From IMG/VR virus record IMGVR_UViG_3300042691_035467, positions 1-31,943 of that record: a stretch of 31,943 bases of DNA; one strand, 5' to 3'. Made by a program: the position numbers and the translations under genes. Numbering within the stretch: the first letter of the stretch is position 1; each line of letters opens with the position of its first letter. This DNA comes from a virus. Below, piece after piece: positions 1 through 10,500 of the stretch. The notes under the pieces were generated by a model. It was given only the letters and a program-made list of their open reading frames with translations. It ran no database searches and was not told the origin of the DNA.

Positions 1-3000
1 CCATTTACTGTACATCTTGCAACAAACGTGAATACACCCGCACTTCCTGTCACATCCACAAATACCGGATTGACAGCTGTTGCACCAAACGCATTGGCTA
101 ATGACATTCTTATGGTATTAGACCCTTGAATCCTCATCAATAATTGTGCTCTATGTCCTCCTGTGGTAGTTGTAACCGTTGGATTTGATGCTGCACCTGA
201 TAATGATAATTGATATGTTTTTTGGTTGGCGTTTGATGTTGATGAAAATAATCCATCGGCAACAATCGTCATACCAACCTGAAGTCCTGTAATATTAAAT
301 GTTGTGATTGTAGTAACCGTAGTTGCCGTAGTATTTCCAACATTCACAGCATTTGGTAATCTATAAATGACTTTAGGTGTGTCATCGGCAGTGATGGTTG
401 TTGCTGAGATGGTATTAGCTGTAACACCTCCTGTAAAATTAGTTGCACCTGTCACAGTCCCACCTGTGAAAGAATTTCCTGCAGATAGACCAACTTGTTT
501 GGCTACAACTATTAACGACGGTGATACAGGTCTTGTTGGTGTGACAAGTCCCGAAAGTGTTGTTAATTGAACATCTTGGTTATCCGAAGAGAAGTAAAAT
601 TCAACATAATCATTAGCGTTCAAATCTAAAATATATGAAACGAATGGTAATTGATACACACTATTAGAAACTAAACCCAATGTAGATGAACTCCTATCAA
701 CATCATTACCATTTACTTTCGCCCATATCGTAACATTCGCTGATGTGCCCTGAGTTTTCTCAATTTGAGCGGAATATCCAATCTCATAAATTCCTTTATT
801 CGCCACTTGTATTCTTGAACCTCCACTAATACTAATTCCGTTTGAAAGTTCGGTTGTATTTAATCTCCAAACCGTTGCGGTGTTAGCACCACTTACAGGT
901 TGGTTTGTTGTGTCGGAAAAGGAACCATAATAATTGGCAGATAGTCCCGATGCGGTTACACCAGTAACGGTGAATGTTCCACCTGTATTATTTGTGAATA
1001 ATAATTGACCACCATTATATGTTCCACCTGTAACAAACACATCAACACCTGATGGGTTACCACCTCCCGTACCTGCGGAAAATATTAAGGTATTGTTTGT
1101 TCCTGAAACTATATTAACATTAACACCACTAAAGTTAATAAATGTGTTAGTGTTTGCTGAAAATTGTGGTGTGTTATTAATTCTAACGTGATTGAATACG
1201 TGTGTTAAACCACTACCATTACCATAATATGTCGAACCTGAGAAGTCACCATTTGCTCTAATAAATGACGTGGTTACATCTGATGCGTTAATCCCTTCTA
1301 ATAGGTTTGTTGTGTTATCAGGATTACCTGTACCATTTTTTATTGTTAATCCGTCTAAAGCTGCGTTAATAACTATTTCAGGTGTTGTGGAATTATCATA
1401 AGCTTGTTGTAGTGTTGTCGTTGATATTCCACCCGTTCCTCCTAATACTTCACCGAACTTTGATACAGAATTAAACTTAGCGGTGGTTGGGTCATTTAGA
1501 ACGGTAATACCTCTTTGTAATGATATAATACCAATTAAAATACCATTTTCCGAGTTGAGAGAATACTCAACAAATTGTTCTGTTTGAGAAGCAGCGACCG
1601 CCGCGGCGAGTGATGCGTAAACTTGTTGTCCATATTGAATCCTAATCAAACCTGTTGGAAACAAATATACTCTTTGATTGGTTGCGGAATTTGAACCACC
1701 ACCAACAGCCGTTACAACACCATTCAAATCGTAGTTGTTAGGGTCAATAAAGGTTGTGTTACCGGTGTATGGTCCAGTACCACCTGTTATAGGTCCATTC
1801 CTTGTTCTATATTGAAACGTAATCGGTGATTGTGAAGAGATATTAACACTATCAGGATTTAATTGATTTGTTACCCATCCAATACCATTACCCCATAGAA
1901 CACCCGATGATGAATTTATACTTAAATTCGCCCCATTCGATGTGATAATCACACCTTGATTTATCAATTTTAGAGGAACCCATAAATCACGAAGTGCTGA
2001 CATAGGTGATACGTCAAAATCAACCGTTTGGTTAATACTTGTGATTGTTGTTCTATTTGGATGAACAACCTTACCTAAAAATATGTTTTCCCTTCTTTGT
2101 TGTGGTGTTGGAAAAGTTGTTTGTTGAACTAAGGTAGAAGCTGAACTAAGTAAGATAAAAGTAGAATCCGCACTATTCAGATAAATTAAAGGTATGTTCG
2201 TACCACCCGAATATATAACATTTATCACTTCAGGTAATGTTGCAAAGGTATATGTATTAAGAGCAATCCATCCCCTCGCCAAGGAGACATTTATGGTTTG
2301 TCCTGTACCTTGTGTCATACCTGTATATTCATATACACCGGTTGAGATAACATTACCTTCAAGAATATTTCTTTCTTTATCGGTCAATGAAAGATTACTA
2401 TCTTCATTATTTATATTCACATAAATTTTACCCGTGGTTGAACCTGTTTCAAGAACATATCCTATTTCGTTGGTTCTCGCGGTAAACGCTAATGATGATG
2501 TTGTATTTACATAATCACCAGGAACGGTATCTGAAAGATATAGAACATCACCGTTTGAAAATGTGTTAAGTGTAATACCACTTAATATACCATTATTTAT
2601 CACCAAACCTTCGCTACCATTTGGTATATTTTCTGCAGCCAACCCGATAGGTCGTGCGGATGTAATTCCCCGAGTATTAACTGATAGTGTGGCACTTGGT
2701 AATCCATTTGATGTTCCCGTGATTGAAATTATTTTACCTTTATCTATTTGAGTTCCCGTTGCGTTCCATACTCTCGTATATAATTGTTGACCCATCGCGA
2801 TTGCGACATTACTACCGATTATATTATAATATGATAGTGCCTTAGAATCGTTATCAAAAAATACTCGACCTCCAATCAATGATGGATTAGTTGATCCTGT
2901 ATTAAAATCAATATATAATGTTTGTGATATTGTATTTGCTGTTACACCACTATTAGCAACTAACCCTCCCGTTAATGTTCCACCACTCAATGGTAAATAA

Positions 3001-3257
3001 TCACCTGAAACAGTACCTCCCGATCCTGATGGTGGTGCCCCCCAATACGCATTTCCTGATCCGTCTGAATATAAAACATATCCATTTTGTTCGGTTCCGT
3101 TACTATACTTAAAATTATCAAGAATGGTTAATCCTGATGAAAATGTTGGATTAACAGGAACATCCCCACCTATTCTATAAACATAACCTGTTGATAAATC
3201 GGATTGAAGAACGTAATTATATGTATTTTTTACTAATTGGTCTTTTATATCTGCCAT
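1..3257 (-). CDS. Tail fibre-like structural protein, 3' end beyond window
   Basis: One uninterrupted frame of 1085 codons runs from ATG at 3257 to the left edge; I checked the frame line by line and saw no stop. The protein starts MADIKDQLVKNTYNYVL. Near residue 85 it has the repeat-type sequence YLPLSGGTLTGGL, common in phage tail fibres, and it is very rich in Gly, Ser, Thr and Asn with few charged residues. Near the visible C-terminal part it repeats FTGG/TANTIS-type segments. This composition is typical of long beta-structured fibre or adhesin proteins that contact the host surface. The C-terminus, where a chaperone or receptor-binding tip would sit, is missing. The gene is divergent from the surface-type gene at 3338, so this is probably a host-recognition locus. 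The function is inferred from composition and the SGGTLTG motif. Confidence 0.8.
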   Translation of the reverse strand, partial: MADIKDQLVKNTYNYVLQSDLSTGYVYRIGGDVPVNPTFSSGLTILDNFKYSNGTEQNGYVLYSDGSGNAYWGAPPSGSGGTVSGDYLPLSGGTLTGGLVANSGVTANTISQTLYIDFNTGSTNPSLIGGRVFFDNDSKALSYYNIIGSNVAIAMGQQLYTRVWNATGTQIDKGKIISITGTSNGLPSATLSVNTRGITSARPIGLAAENIPNGSEGLVINNGILSGITLNTFSNGDVLYLSDTVPGDYVNTTSSLAFTARTNEIGYVLETGSTTGKIYVNINNEDSNLSLTDKERNILEGNVISTGVYEYTGMTQGTGQTINVSLARGWIALNTYTFATLPEVINVIYSGGTNIPLIYLNSADSTFILLSSASTLVQQTTFPTPQQRRENIFLGKVVHPNRTTITSINQTVDFDVSPMSALRDLWVPLKLINQGVIITSNGANLSINSSSGVLWGNGIGWVTNQLNPDSVNISSQSPITFQYRTRNGPITGGTGPYTGNTTFIDPNNYDLNGVVTAVGGGSNSATNQRVYLFPTGLIRIQYGQQVYASLAAAVAASQTEQFVEYSLNSENGILIGIISLQRGITVLNDPTTAKFNSVSKFGEVLGGTGGISTTTLQQAYDNSTTPEIVINAALDGLTIKNGTGNPDNTTNLLEGINASDVTTSFIRANGDFSGSTYYGNGSGLTHVFNHVRINNTPQFSANTNTFINFSGVNVNIVSGTNNTLIFSAGTGGGNPSGVDVFVTGGTYNGGQLLFTNNTGGTFTVTGVTASGLSANYYGSFSDTTNQPVSGANTATVWRLNTTELSNGISISGGSRIQVANKGIYEIGYSAQIEKTQGTSANVTIWAKVNGNDVDRSSSTLGLVSNSVYQLPFVSYILDLNANDYVEFYFSSDNQDVQLTTLSGLVTPTRPVSPSLIVVAKQVGLSAGNSFTGGTVTGATNFTGGVTANTISATTITADDTPKVIYRLPNAVNVGNTTATTVTTITTFNITGLQVGMTIVADGLFSSTSNANQKTYQLSLSGAASNPTVTTTTGGHRAQLLMRIQGSNTIRMSLANAFGATAVNPVFVDVTGSAGVFTFVARCTVN

Positions 3258-3286
3258 ATTATAACATTAAGAAAATGTGTTAATCT

Positions 3287-3293
3287 ATAAATA
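3287..3293 (-). promoter_or_regulatory. TATTTAT motif upstream of the tail-fibre gene
   Basis: On the minus strand this reads TATTTAT, inside CTATTTATAG, 29 nt before the ATG at 3257. It matches the motif found before many virion-type genes in the window. It is a candidate late-promoter element, and weaker than the others because it sits further from the start. Confidence 0.4.
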
Positions 3294-3316
3294 GTTTGTA
3301 AGTTGTGTTATAATTG

Positions 3317-3323
3317 TATTTAT
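3317..3323 (+). promoter_or_regulatory. TATTTAT motif upstream of the Thr-Pro protein gene
   Basis: TATTTAT (in TGTATTTATAG) lies 14 nt before the ATG at 3338. With the minus-strand copy at 3287-3293 it makes the 80-nt intergenic region a likely divergent promoter. Confidence 0.5.
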
Positions 3324-3337
3324 AGTAAATAATATAA

Positions 3338-4606
3338 ATGGCGTTTTATCCGGTAACTTCTAATTATGGTTCTTCCATTGGTGGTATTTGTAATAATCCA
3401 CCGATAACGTTTTACGTTCAAAATACAAACGTATTAAGTGTAGGTAGTGTTATTTATACTGATATTACAGGAAGTGATACTTTCAAAAATACTTGGTTTT
3501 ATATTACAGAACCAACCGATTATAATTTTAATAAGGTTTTTGAAACTGATGGTACCGGTGAGATAATCCAATTAGGTGTCCCATCCGACTTTGGTGTTCC
3601 TGTTTTTGGAATAATATATGCTGGCGATAGTTGTTGTCATACCGGTAAAGGTCCTTATTATTATGATGCTTCGCAAATATTTGATCTTGGTCTAAACATT
3701 TATGATGACAAATGTTTAACAATACTATCCACCGATGTTACAGACCAAAAAGTGTGGATACCTTCTTATTCCTTCACTATAAGTTATACTATCACAACTG
3801 TTGGTGGTTCTGTGGTTGATATAACTGAAGACGGTGAGTGTATTGTAACTGACCCATACCTATTTGAATTAGGTAGTTTGGTAAGCCCTTGTGACACATC
3901 CCAAACATATTATGTTAATTATTTTCCGGATATCAACCCAATACAAGTTGGAACGACACTATGGGTGGTACCACAACTTAATGGTTGTGATGTAACAAGT
4001 GAAATGACTTTAACTGATGGTTATGATCCAAATATCTATTATGATTTGGATGGTGGTGGTGTGGTAACCGCAATAAATACCTGTGCCGTTACACCAACCC
4101 CCACTCCGACCCCAACAGAAACACCAACACCTACCGTTACACAAACACCTACTAATACAACCACACCGACATCATCTGTTACTAAAACTCCAACACCAAC
4201 ACCGACAGTTACACCAACATCAAGTGGTGGTCCTGTAACGACTCCCACACCAACACCAACACCGACAAGAACACCGGGTGAACAATTTTGTTATACTTGG
4301 GCAAACGCGGAACAAATTTGGGACACAAGTGAATTAACATGGGCGGAATTTTGTATTATCATTCCAATTGTTACCCCTGCGATTAGTGGTGGTGGATCAA
4401 TGGCGATGGTCCGAGATAGATTGAGAAAATTACCCGAAGAAGAGAAAAAAATCATCATTGGATTATTCACAAGATTGGAAGTTGATGAGATTACTTTTGA
4501 AAAAAGAGAGAACAAACAAAAGAACACAAAAGTAAAAATTAAAATTTCTGATGTGGATGTTACAATCAAAGAGAGTAAAAAGGTAAATGTGAAGATAATT
4601 ATATAA
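3338..4606 (+). CDS. Thr-Pro-repeat surface/virion protein
   Basis: This is a 422-aa protein. Residues 1-250 are beta-rich and hold several Cys residues. Residues 252-313 are a low-complexity Thr-Pro linker. Residues 314-345 hold Trp-rich WANAEQIWDTSELTWAEF. The last 70 residues are charged, starting near RLRKLPEEEKK, and are rich in Lys and Val. The layout of globular head, extended stalk and small C-terminal module is common in phage decoration, fibre or adhesin proteins, but I recognise no named family. It is divergent from the tail fibre-like gene and 11 nt ahead of the next virion-type gene, so it probably belongs to the same structural group. There is no signal peptide. The role in surface binding is inferred. 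Confidence 0.7.
   Translation: MAFYPVTSNYGSSIGGICNNPPITFYVQNTNVLSVGSVIYTDITGSDTFKNTWFYITEPTDYNFNKVFETDGTGEIIQLGVPSDFGVPVFGIIYAGDSCCHTGKGPYYYDASQIFDLGLNIYDDKCLTILSTDVTDQKVWIPSYSFTISYTITTVGGSVVDITEDGECIVTDPYLFELGSLVSPCDTSQTYYVNYFPDINPIQVGTTLWVVPQLNGCDVTSEMTLTDGYDPNIYYDLDGGGVVTAINTCAVTPTPTPTPTETPTPTVTQTPTNTTTPTSSVTKTPTPTPTVTPTSSGGPVTTPTPTPTPTRTPGEQFCYTWANAEQIWDTSELTWAEFCIIIPIVTPAISGGGSMAMVRDRLRKLPEEEKKIIIGLFTRLEVDEITFEKRENKQKNTKVKIKISDVDVTIKESKKVNVKIII
4091..4276 (+). repeat. In-frame hexanucleotide repeat coding Thr-Pro
   Basis: About 186 bp of degenerate ACN-CCN hexamers encode an alternating Thr-Pro stretch broken by short ETP, VTQ, NTT and SSGGPV segments. Third-position variation shows that the protein pattern is maintained although the DNA repeat has decayed. 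The repeat also opens a false minus-strand frame. Confidence 0.85.
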
Positions 4607-4617
4607 AAAGAGATATC

Positions 4618-5154
4618 ATGGCTTATAAATTATTTTCAGATAAAGCAAACAAATTTAGTTGTAACATACAAGTTGAGGGAACCTCATTCGCAAATTCTAA
4701 ATTAAGAATGATCCTTGAAACGGATGAATTGAATTATATGTTCACAGGTTATATTCATGAAACGGGTGTTTGTGATGTTAATATTCCAAAGACTAAACAT
4801 TTTCTTCCCGAAGGAACTGTAGGTAACATGAGATTGGAAGTCATTGCCGATGATGTTTATTTTGAACCTTGGTCATCAGACTTCGTTGTTGCAACCGAAA
4901 AGAAAGTTGCAGTTGTAGTTCAAGAACAACAAGAGGATGAAAAACCAAAGGTTAGAGTTGAAGTATTCCAACAACCTGAAGAAAAGAAGGTGGTTAAAGA
5001 ATCCCCAAAACCTGTGGTTACCAAAGAAGAACCTGTGATTGAAGAAAAAGTTGTTGAGAAACCAAAGATCAAAGAATCCGTGGTTAAGAAAGAAAGAACT
5101 CTTAAATTTACTCAGGAACAAATCCGTCAGTTAATGAAACAAGGTCTTATTTAA
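4618..5154 (+). CDS. Virion-type protein with Lys/Glu-rich tail
   Basis: This 178-aa protein starts MAYKLFSDKANKFSCNIQVE. Residues 1-95 look like a compact beta domain. Residues 96-160 are a Lys/Glu/Val/Pro-rich, probably extended segment. The end, FTQEQIRQLMKQGLI, looks like a short amphipathic helix and may be a docking peptide. I recognise no named family. It follows the Thr-Pro protein gene by 11 nt on the same strand, so the two are probably co-transcribed. Its stop codon overlaps the stop of the convergent metalloprotease gene by 3-4 nt. A structural or assembly role is inferred from the neighbours. Confidence 0.65.
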   Translation: MAYKLFSDKANKFSCNIQVEGTSFANSKLRMILETDELNYMFTGYIHETGVCDVNIPKTKHFLPEGTVGNMRLEVIADDVYFEPWSSDFVVATEKKVAVVVQEQQEDEKPKVRVEVFQQPEEKKVVKESPKPVVTKEEPVIEEKVVEKPKIKESVVKKERTLKFTQEQIRQLMKQGLI

Positions 5155-6218
5155 CCAATATTTTTATTATCTCCTTTTTCTACCGATACAAAATAATCTT
5201 GGACGTGAGACGCGATTGAATAATCCACGTAAAAATACCCTTCCAACTTTAATGTGGTGATAAGGTTCATCATCCAAGTAACATCGTTTGCATAGACCTT
5301 GAAGTCCTCTAAAAATTGTTTGAAGTCACCCTTATACCAAAACCCGATATTTACACCCCTTTCGTCCTCAATGGCGAATTCTTTACTTGTTTTTGAGATC
5401 GGATTTTGTCTTTTAGTTTTTGGTAAATTTTTGATTTTGTTAAACTCTTCAGGCGTTAGTTGTGGATATTTTGAATAAATGTTTTTGAATTTATTCATCA
5501 TAATACCCTTCATTTGTTCAGGAGTATAAGTTTCGTCTGACTTAATACCTAAGATCTTTCTAAATTCCGCCATTCTTGCTAAAATCTCGGAAGTATCATA
5601 AGTGTATGGGTCGGTGTATTGTGTAAATCCTGAATATTTGTTATTTGAAACAACTGTCGGTTTTGGTTTATTCATATCCCACATAAAATTCGTGTAATCG
5701 GTTGGAATATAATACACCTCACTTAAAGTATCGTATAAAAAGTGCCTTAATTCGTGTGTTATAACTCTGGTCAATTCAGATTCAGGTGTTATGTTTTGTT
5801 TAAGTGCAGATTTGATGATAGATTTACGATTGATTGATATTGAAAAATCCTTAATTGACCATTCACCCGATGTTGTCGGTGCCAAACTATCCGAATATAA
5901 GAACTTAACCGTTTTTAGTTTCGGAATAAAAATCTCATTCAAAAATTTGTTATATAAGTTAATATCATTCTCAGGTGTTACTTTACGAGGATATTCTGCA
6001 ACCTCATAACCCATAATTTTCTTTTTTGCCGCATCCGATTGAACATCTTTCAAAAGTTGTTCTTTAATAGGTTCTGCAAATTTTGTTAATTCAATATCGT
6101 TTTGAGGTAATGATGTTGGAATATCCGACTCTTGTTCCTGCAATAAACTTTTCTTATAACTCTCATGTAATGCAAGAATCTCCCTACGTTCAGATTCCGA
6201 TATAACAAACTTCCCCAT
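5151..6218 (-). CDS. HExxH zinc metalloprotease-like protein with virion-type leader
   Basis: This 355-aa protein carries HELRH at residues 155-159, preceded by hydrophobic VIT, the classical HExxH zinc-protease signature. A downstream acidic helix, TSEILARMAEF (residues 209-219), could supply the third zinc ligand (E211 or E218). The leader MGKFVISESERREILALHES, followed by LLQEQES, closely matches the start of the protein at 21613 (MGKFIITESEK...FLFEQES), so it is likely a targeting or propeptide module. LLQE fits the (L/I)xE rule of T4-type prohead proteases. I infer a virion-carried protease; the substrate is unknown and could be a host surface protein or a virion precursor. The start is fixed by the match to the paralogous leader and by the TATTTAT motif 14 nt upstream. 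Confidence 0.7.
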   Translation of the reverse strand: MGKFVISESERREILALHESYKKSLLQEQESDIPTSLPQNDIELTKFAEPIKEQLLKDVQSDAAKKKIMGYEVAEYPRKVTPENDINLYNKFLNEIFIPKLKTVKFLYSDSLAPTTSGEWSIKDFSISINRKSIIKSALKQNITPESELTRVITHELRHFLYDTLSEVYYIPTDYTNFMWDMNKPKPTVVSNNKYSGFTQYTDPYTYDTSEILARMAEFRKILGIKSDETYTPEQMKGIMMNKFKNIYSKYPQLTPEEFNKIKNLPKTKRQNPISKTSKEFAIEDERGVNIGFWYKGDFKQFLEDFKVYANDVTWMMNLITTLKLEGYFYVDYSIASHVQDYFVSVEKGDNKNIG

Positions 6219-6249
6219 ACTTACTTTTATTTATAAATATGGGGAGTTT
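6207..6249 (-). promoter_or_regulatory. Hairpin over the metalloprotease start codon with TATTTAT in the loop
   Basis: Arms at 6238-6249 and 6207-6219 pair over about 12 bp with one bulged A. The second arm contains the ATG (6216-6218). The 18-nt loop (6220-6237) and its edge hold the TATTTAT motif (minus strand, 6239-6233). A transcript reading through from the RNA ligase gene would fold over the start codon. One starting at the motif would lack the first arm. The design is like that known for the T4 lysozyme gene e; the functional reading is inference. Confidence 0.5.
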
Positions 6250-6250
6250 A

Positions 6251-7303
6251 TCATAATTTCATAAAAGTTGGTTTGATCATCTTCCATATGATATGGTCAT
6301 AGGCTTTTCCATCCCACATATTGAATAGAACCCCTTGAAGTGGTCTTGGTCTTTGCAACACATAATCAACATATTCCCTTCTTGTGGGTTCGGATGTTTT
6401 TTCACCATTTTTACCATATCTGAAAGTAACGTAATGACTTAAACAAGTATCATAAATGTCATTATAATCATTCTTTAATTGATTTACATATACGTCAACT
6501 TTCTTGTAGAACTCATCAGGAACATCTTTAAGGATGGTCATTATGTCATCACCTTTGGATAAACATTCCCATACTGAAGTGGTGGATAATCCGGTCATAA
6601 CCTTATGTAACCTGATATACTCAACACCTTTAACCTTCATTCGGTCACCATTGGAGAACTTAACCACAAAACCCTCAGCATCATCCTTAACCATTCCCTT
6701 CAATAAAGAATAATCGGTGATACCATCATACTTCTTAACAACATCCAACGGACCAACATATTCTTGGAATTCATCGGAACGTAAGGTATCCAAAGAAAAC
6801 TCATCACCGGTTTCGGTATCAACAATTCCAAGTAAAACCAAACGTTCTTCACCGTAATCAACAACGATCCTGTTCCAAGGTGCGATATATTCAAACAAGT
6901 AAGTGTTTCTTCCACCCTCAAATACCTTATCCAAATTATTTTCAAAGAAGTATTTGGTTGCAGCAATTGCTTGATCAGAGGTGAATGAACCACGAGTACA
7001 TAACACCCACTCACTTTGATAAATGAATGCGATGATTAAACTACCATCCATTTTTTCATAAACTTCAAAGTCAGGGGTTGCGGTATGTCTTCCTTCCTCA
7101 ATGTTGAAGAACTTACGGAATGGTCTCGCAACCACATCACCATTAGAGTTGGTAACCAAACCTCGAGTTTGTAGAGTTACGTCATCAAAAAGTCCGTCAT
7201 ACTGCACCTTCTCGGTATAATTCCATATGGTAAGGTCTAAAGTTGGATGTACTTGATTATAAAGTAACCCATTGTCCAAATAAGATTGTAGAGTTGTGTT
7301 CAT
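6251..7303 (-). CDS. RNA ligase, T4 Rnl1 family
   Basis: This 350-aa protein is close to the 374 aa of T4 RnlA. Nucleotidyltransferase motif I is EKMDGSL with the AMP-accepting Lys at K84. Further motifs are a conserved FEYIAPWNRIVV block (residues 137-148), motif IV EGFVVKF (210-216) and motif V RMKVKG (K223 and K225). The enzyme joins 3'-OH and 5'-phosphate RNA ends through an adenylated intermediate and in T4 reseals tRNAs cut by host anticodon nucleases. A PNK-like kinase, a phosphoesterase and a CCA-adding enzyme lie on the same strand upstream, which suits an RNA-repair pathway. It ends just before the hairpin controlling the metalloprotease gene. No Shine-Dalgarno is visible. Confidence 0.92.
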   Translation of the reverse strand: MNTTLQSYLDNGLLYNQVHPTLDLTIWNYTEKVQYDGLFDDVTLQTRGLVTNSNGDVVARPFRKFFNIEEGRHTATPDFEVYEKMDGSLIIAFIYQSEWVLCTRGSFTSDQAIAATKYFFENNLDKVFEGGRNTYLFEYIAPWNRIVVDYGEERLVLLGIVDTETGDEFSLDTLRSDEFQEYVGPLDVVKKYDGITDYSLLKGMVKDDAEGFVVKFSNGDRMKVKGVEYIRLHKVMTGLSTTSVWECLSKGDDIMTILKDVPDEFYKKVDVYVNQLKNDYNDIYDTCLSHYVTFRYGKNGEKTSEPTRREYVDYVLQRPRPLQGVLFNMWDGKAYDHIIWKMIKPTFMKL

Positions 7304-7321
7304 GAGGACAAAGGTAATAAA

Positions 7322-7591
7322 TTAATCTTTAAGTTTCATCACTTCTTCTAAAAATTGTTCCACAGAGTATTTTTTGAAGTCAATATTCACATCACCGGTA
7401 TTCACACCAGTAGGAATACAGATATTCTCAAAAACCTCAACAATTCTTTCATCATTCCTATCCAACATAAATTCCCACATGATGTAAATGATAGAATCAA
7501 TATGGGAATTTATTTCTCTTGGATTGGTTATGGTATAGTCGTTATTTTCTATTTTTTTTTTAATTATTTCATAATACTGTTGTAAGTTCAT
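7322..7591 (-). CDS. Small unknown protein
   Basis: This 89-aa, mainly helical, acidic protein starts MNLQQYYEIIKKKIENN. I recognise no family. A GAGGTG sequence just upstream of the ATG can act as ribosome binding site. The start overlaps the end of the large restriction-like gene by 23 nt, suggesting translational coupling to it, and the stop lies 18 nt ahead of the RNA ligase start. A partner or immunity role for the large protein would be a guess. Confidence 0.6.
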   Translation of the reverse strand: MNLQQYYEIIKKKIENNDYTITNPREINSHIDSIIYIMWEFMLDRNDERIVEVFENICIPTGVNTGDVNIDFKKYSVEQFLEEVMKLKD

Positions 7592-10500
7592 TTACCACCT
7601 CGACATTTAACTTAGGTTTATCCTTTTTGTCATATGTCATGACAAGGTTTCGTTCCTCATCAGTTAAATTAAAATAATCGAACAGTTGTTCATCAGTCCA
7701 TTCTCTATCAAAGGGAACCATTGGGATCCACTTACAAGTGTCTGGTTTAATATGTTGTGATATTTTCCTTAATGATAATAAACAATTAGCAAATTTTGTG
7801 GAAATATAAGAAAGTAAAGATTTAGCTTCTGTTTCATTATTAACTTCAAAAACATCATAACTCTGATTACAAACTTCATTTGGATATCCTATAAATGAAT
7901 TACCAAATTTACCCAACATTTTATTGGAACCGGATGCTTCTGCAGTTACTACTTTCCATTTACTTAAATCAACGGATTTTTTAACATCAGTTCTTTTAAT
8001 CCATTTTTCTAATCCATTTACTTGACTAACATAACATTTGATATAAGAATCATCAACTTTAACTTTTGATAATCTATTATCGTTTGTTTTTATCCCAGAA
8101 TATGATTGTCCTTTACAAATTGTATCTAATCCAACTCTTCCTGATAATTTACTCAATATTGAATAGTATTTTGGATTCACAATTATATCAAATTTAGATA
8201 AATCAACTAAATTACCATTGAACACACAATTTCCATTATATTCTTCATCAATTAAAGAATATGAAATACCACCCTTTATTTCAACACCATTACCAAAAAC
8301 CAAAGTTGGGTCTTCTATATGACAGATTTCTTTTAAGTTTTTATTTGAAAGCATCATGTTTCTAAAATTATCCAATCCTTTACCACCAGCAAACCATCTA
8401 CTTGGGTTAATTGAGATAACCCTTTTAGAATCCTTTATAGCCTTTTCAATGAAAAGATTATAAAGAGGTTTAGCCGAGCCTCGTTTAGTTTTTAATTCTT
8501 CCTGATAAGGACTATTCATACAAATCAAATCAAATTTCTCAACCCCAAAGGTTTCTTTAATATTTAATGTCAAATAATCACCCCTGTAGAAGTTCATTTT
8601 GTATTTGTTTTCAGGATCGAATAATTGTAGATATATGAATAGGTTTTTACTTTGATATTCATTAACACATATGATTTCTTCTAATATCCATTTTAATCGT
8701 TCCTCTGAGTCCGGTATTTCGTCAGATAATCCATTCATGAATTTATCAATTAAAACAACAGAGTAATTTCCAATTCCCGCACATGGGTCTAAAACCTTAA
8801 CATCTTTTCTTTTCCAAAAAGAATCCTCCATCAAATTTAATTGGTCTTCCACACAACCTGGCTTTCCGTATAATGGTGTGAACACCTCACCTAACAACCT
8901 TTTCTCGGTATTAGAAGGTTTTAAATAACTATCAATCAATTTTAATACTTCGGGTAACATCATATTTATAATATTAGGATTTTTCCTCATATTATCAAAT
9001 ATAAATATCACTTTTCTATTGAACTCGAATAGTTTTTTATTGATGTTATCCTTATCAAAAACGTTATCATAAATATACTTAATAGTGTCTAAATCAACAT
9101 TTTCCGCATCATTAATACCCAATAATAATGTGTCTAAATACGCTTGTTTTTGTTCAGGATGGTTAGAAATAACTTCAAAATTTTTATCAATATCGTCATG
9201 CTCAAATCTATTGAATATTGTCAGAAGCATCGTCTTATCCAACAATGCTTTTGCAATCTCAATAAGTTTATTAATATCAATCTCGGAAGGTTTATCTTTA
9301 TTTGATGGTGATAGGTTTTTAGTGATCTTACTCTTACCCTTATCGATCCCATCATCATTAAGTTTTGTTTCAGAAGATGATGTTCCATCTTTTAAACCGA
9401 AACTTAACAAGGATTTAGAAATATCATCATCAGTTAATTTATCAAAATTAATCGTATTTTGATAATCAAACCTTATTCGTTTGCTTATGGTATTTAGGTA
9501 TTCGGTAAAGAACGTATTAACATCGACAGGTATGAACTCACCATCAATTCGGTTATAGATATTAACACATTCCACCCACTCTTTAATTTGATCTTTTAAT
9601 TCGTTGCCGGTATATTTTGAAATAATGGTTTGATATTCACCCATCATTTCAAACGATCTTGCAGCATTAAAATCAACAACCCAACATTTTTCTTTACCTT
9701 CTCTAGGTGATTGACATCTGAATGATGCTTGAATGTATTTGTCCATTGACAACCAATCATTCATCATCATCACCATATCACAATCTTCCAATGTGATACC
9801 CATCGTTAATTGGTCAACGGCAATGATTAAACTTCTCTTACTTTTTGAAGTGAATTCTCCTCTAACTTTATTGATTAACATTTTTGAAGAGTTAATCTCA
9901 CTATTTGTTATGTGGATATCAAAATCTTTATAATATTCATTGTTCAGTAAAAGTTCTTTTAATTTTTCTTGTACTGAAATATTAGGGACAAATAAAAGAA
10001 CCGATCTAACATCAGAGAAATCTCCTTGATTTTTTAATGGGTATTTTGTACCCAACTTATCACGACCACAAACCGAACGGTCACCAATTAATCTTTTGAA
10101 CAGAAATTCAATATCCGATTGATAATAAAAATTACCATTCTCAATTCGGAAAAACTTATCAAATTTGAATTGTTCCTCATCTGAAAAATACTTTAAGTTA
10201 GATTTCTCATTTTTAGAAAGATTCCACAATAAGAAGTTTATATCGGCATAAGGGTATTGATCGGGAAATTGTAATTTCATCTTCTTTTCATCTGACAATC
10301 CGTAAATATGAGTATGTTCCTTAGCGAATCTCCCAACTAAAAGGTTCTTACTCGGTGTTGCGGATAGACCTAATAATCTCTCATAATTAACTTTTGTCAA
10401 AAACTCGGTGGTTTTTTCCGTTTCAACACCGTGATGACACTCATCGATGATAAGTAGATCGATTTTAGTATGTATAAGATTCTTGAATTTATCTTTACCA

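Noticed and set aside
367-2751. Several short plus-strand frames
   Set aside because: They lie antisense to the continuous 1085-codon tail-fibre frame and encode no recognisable sequence.
4039-4248. A Val/Gly-repeat minus-strand frame
   Set aside because: It is the reverse of the Thr-Pro repeat.
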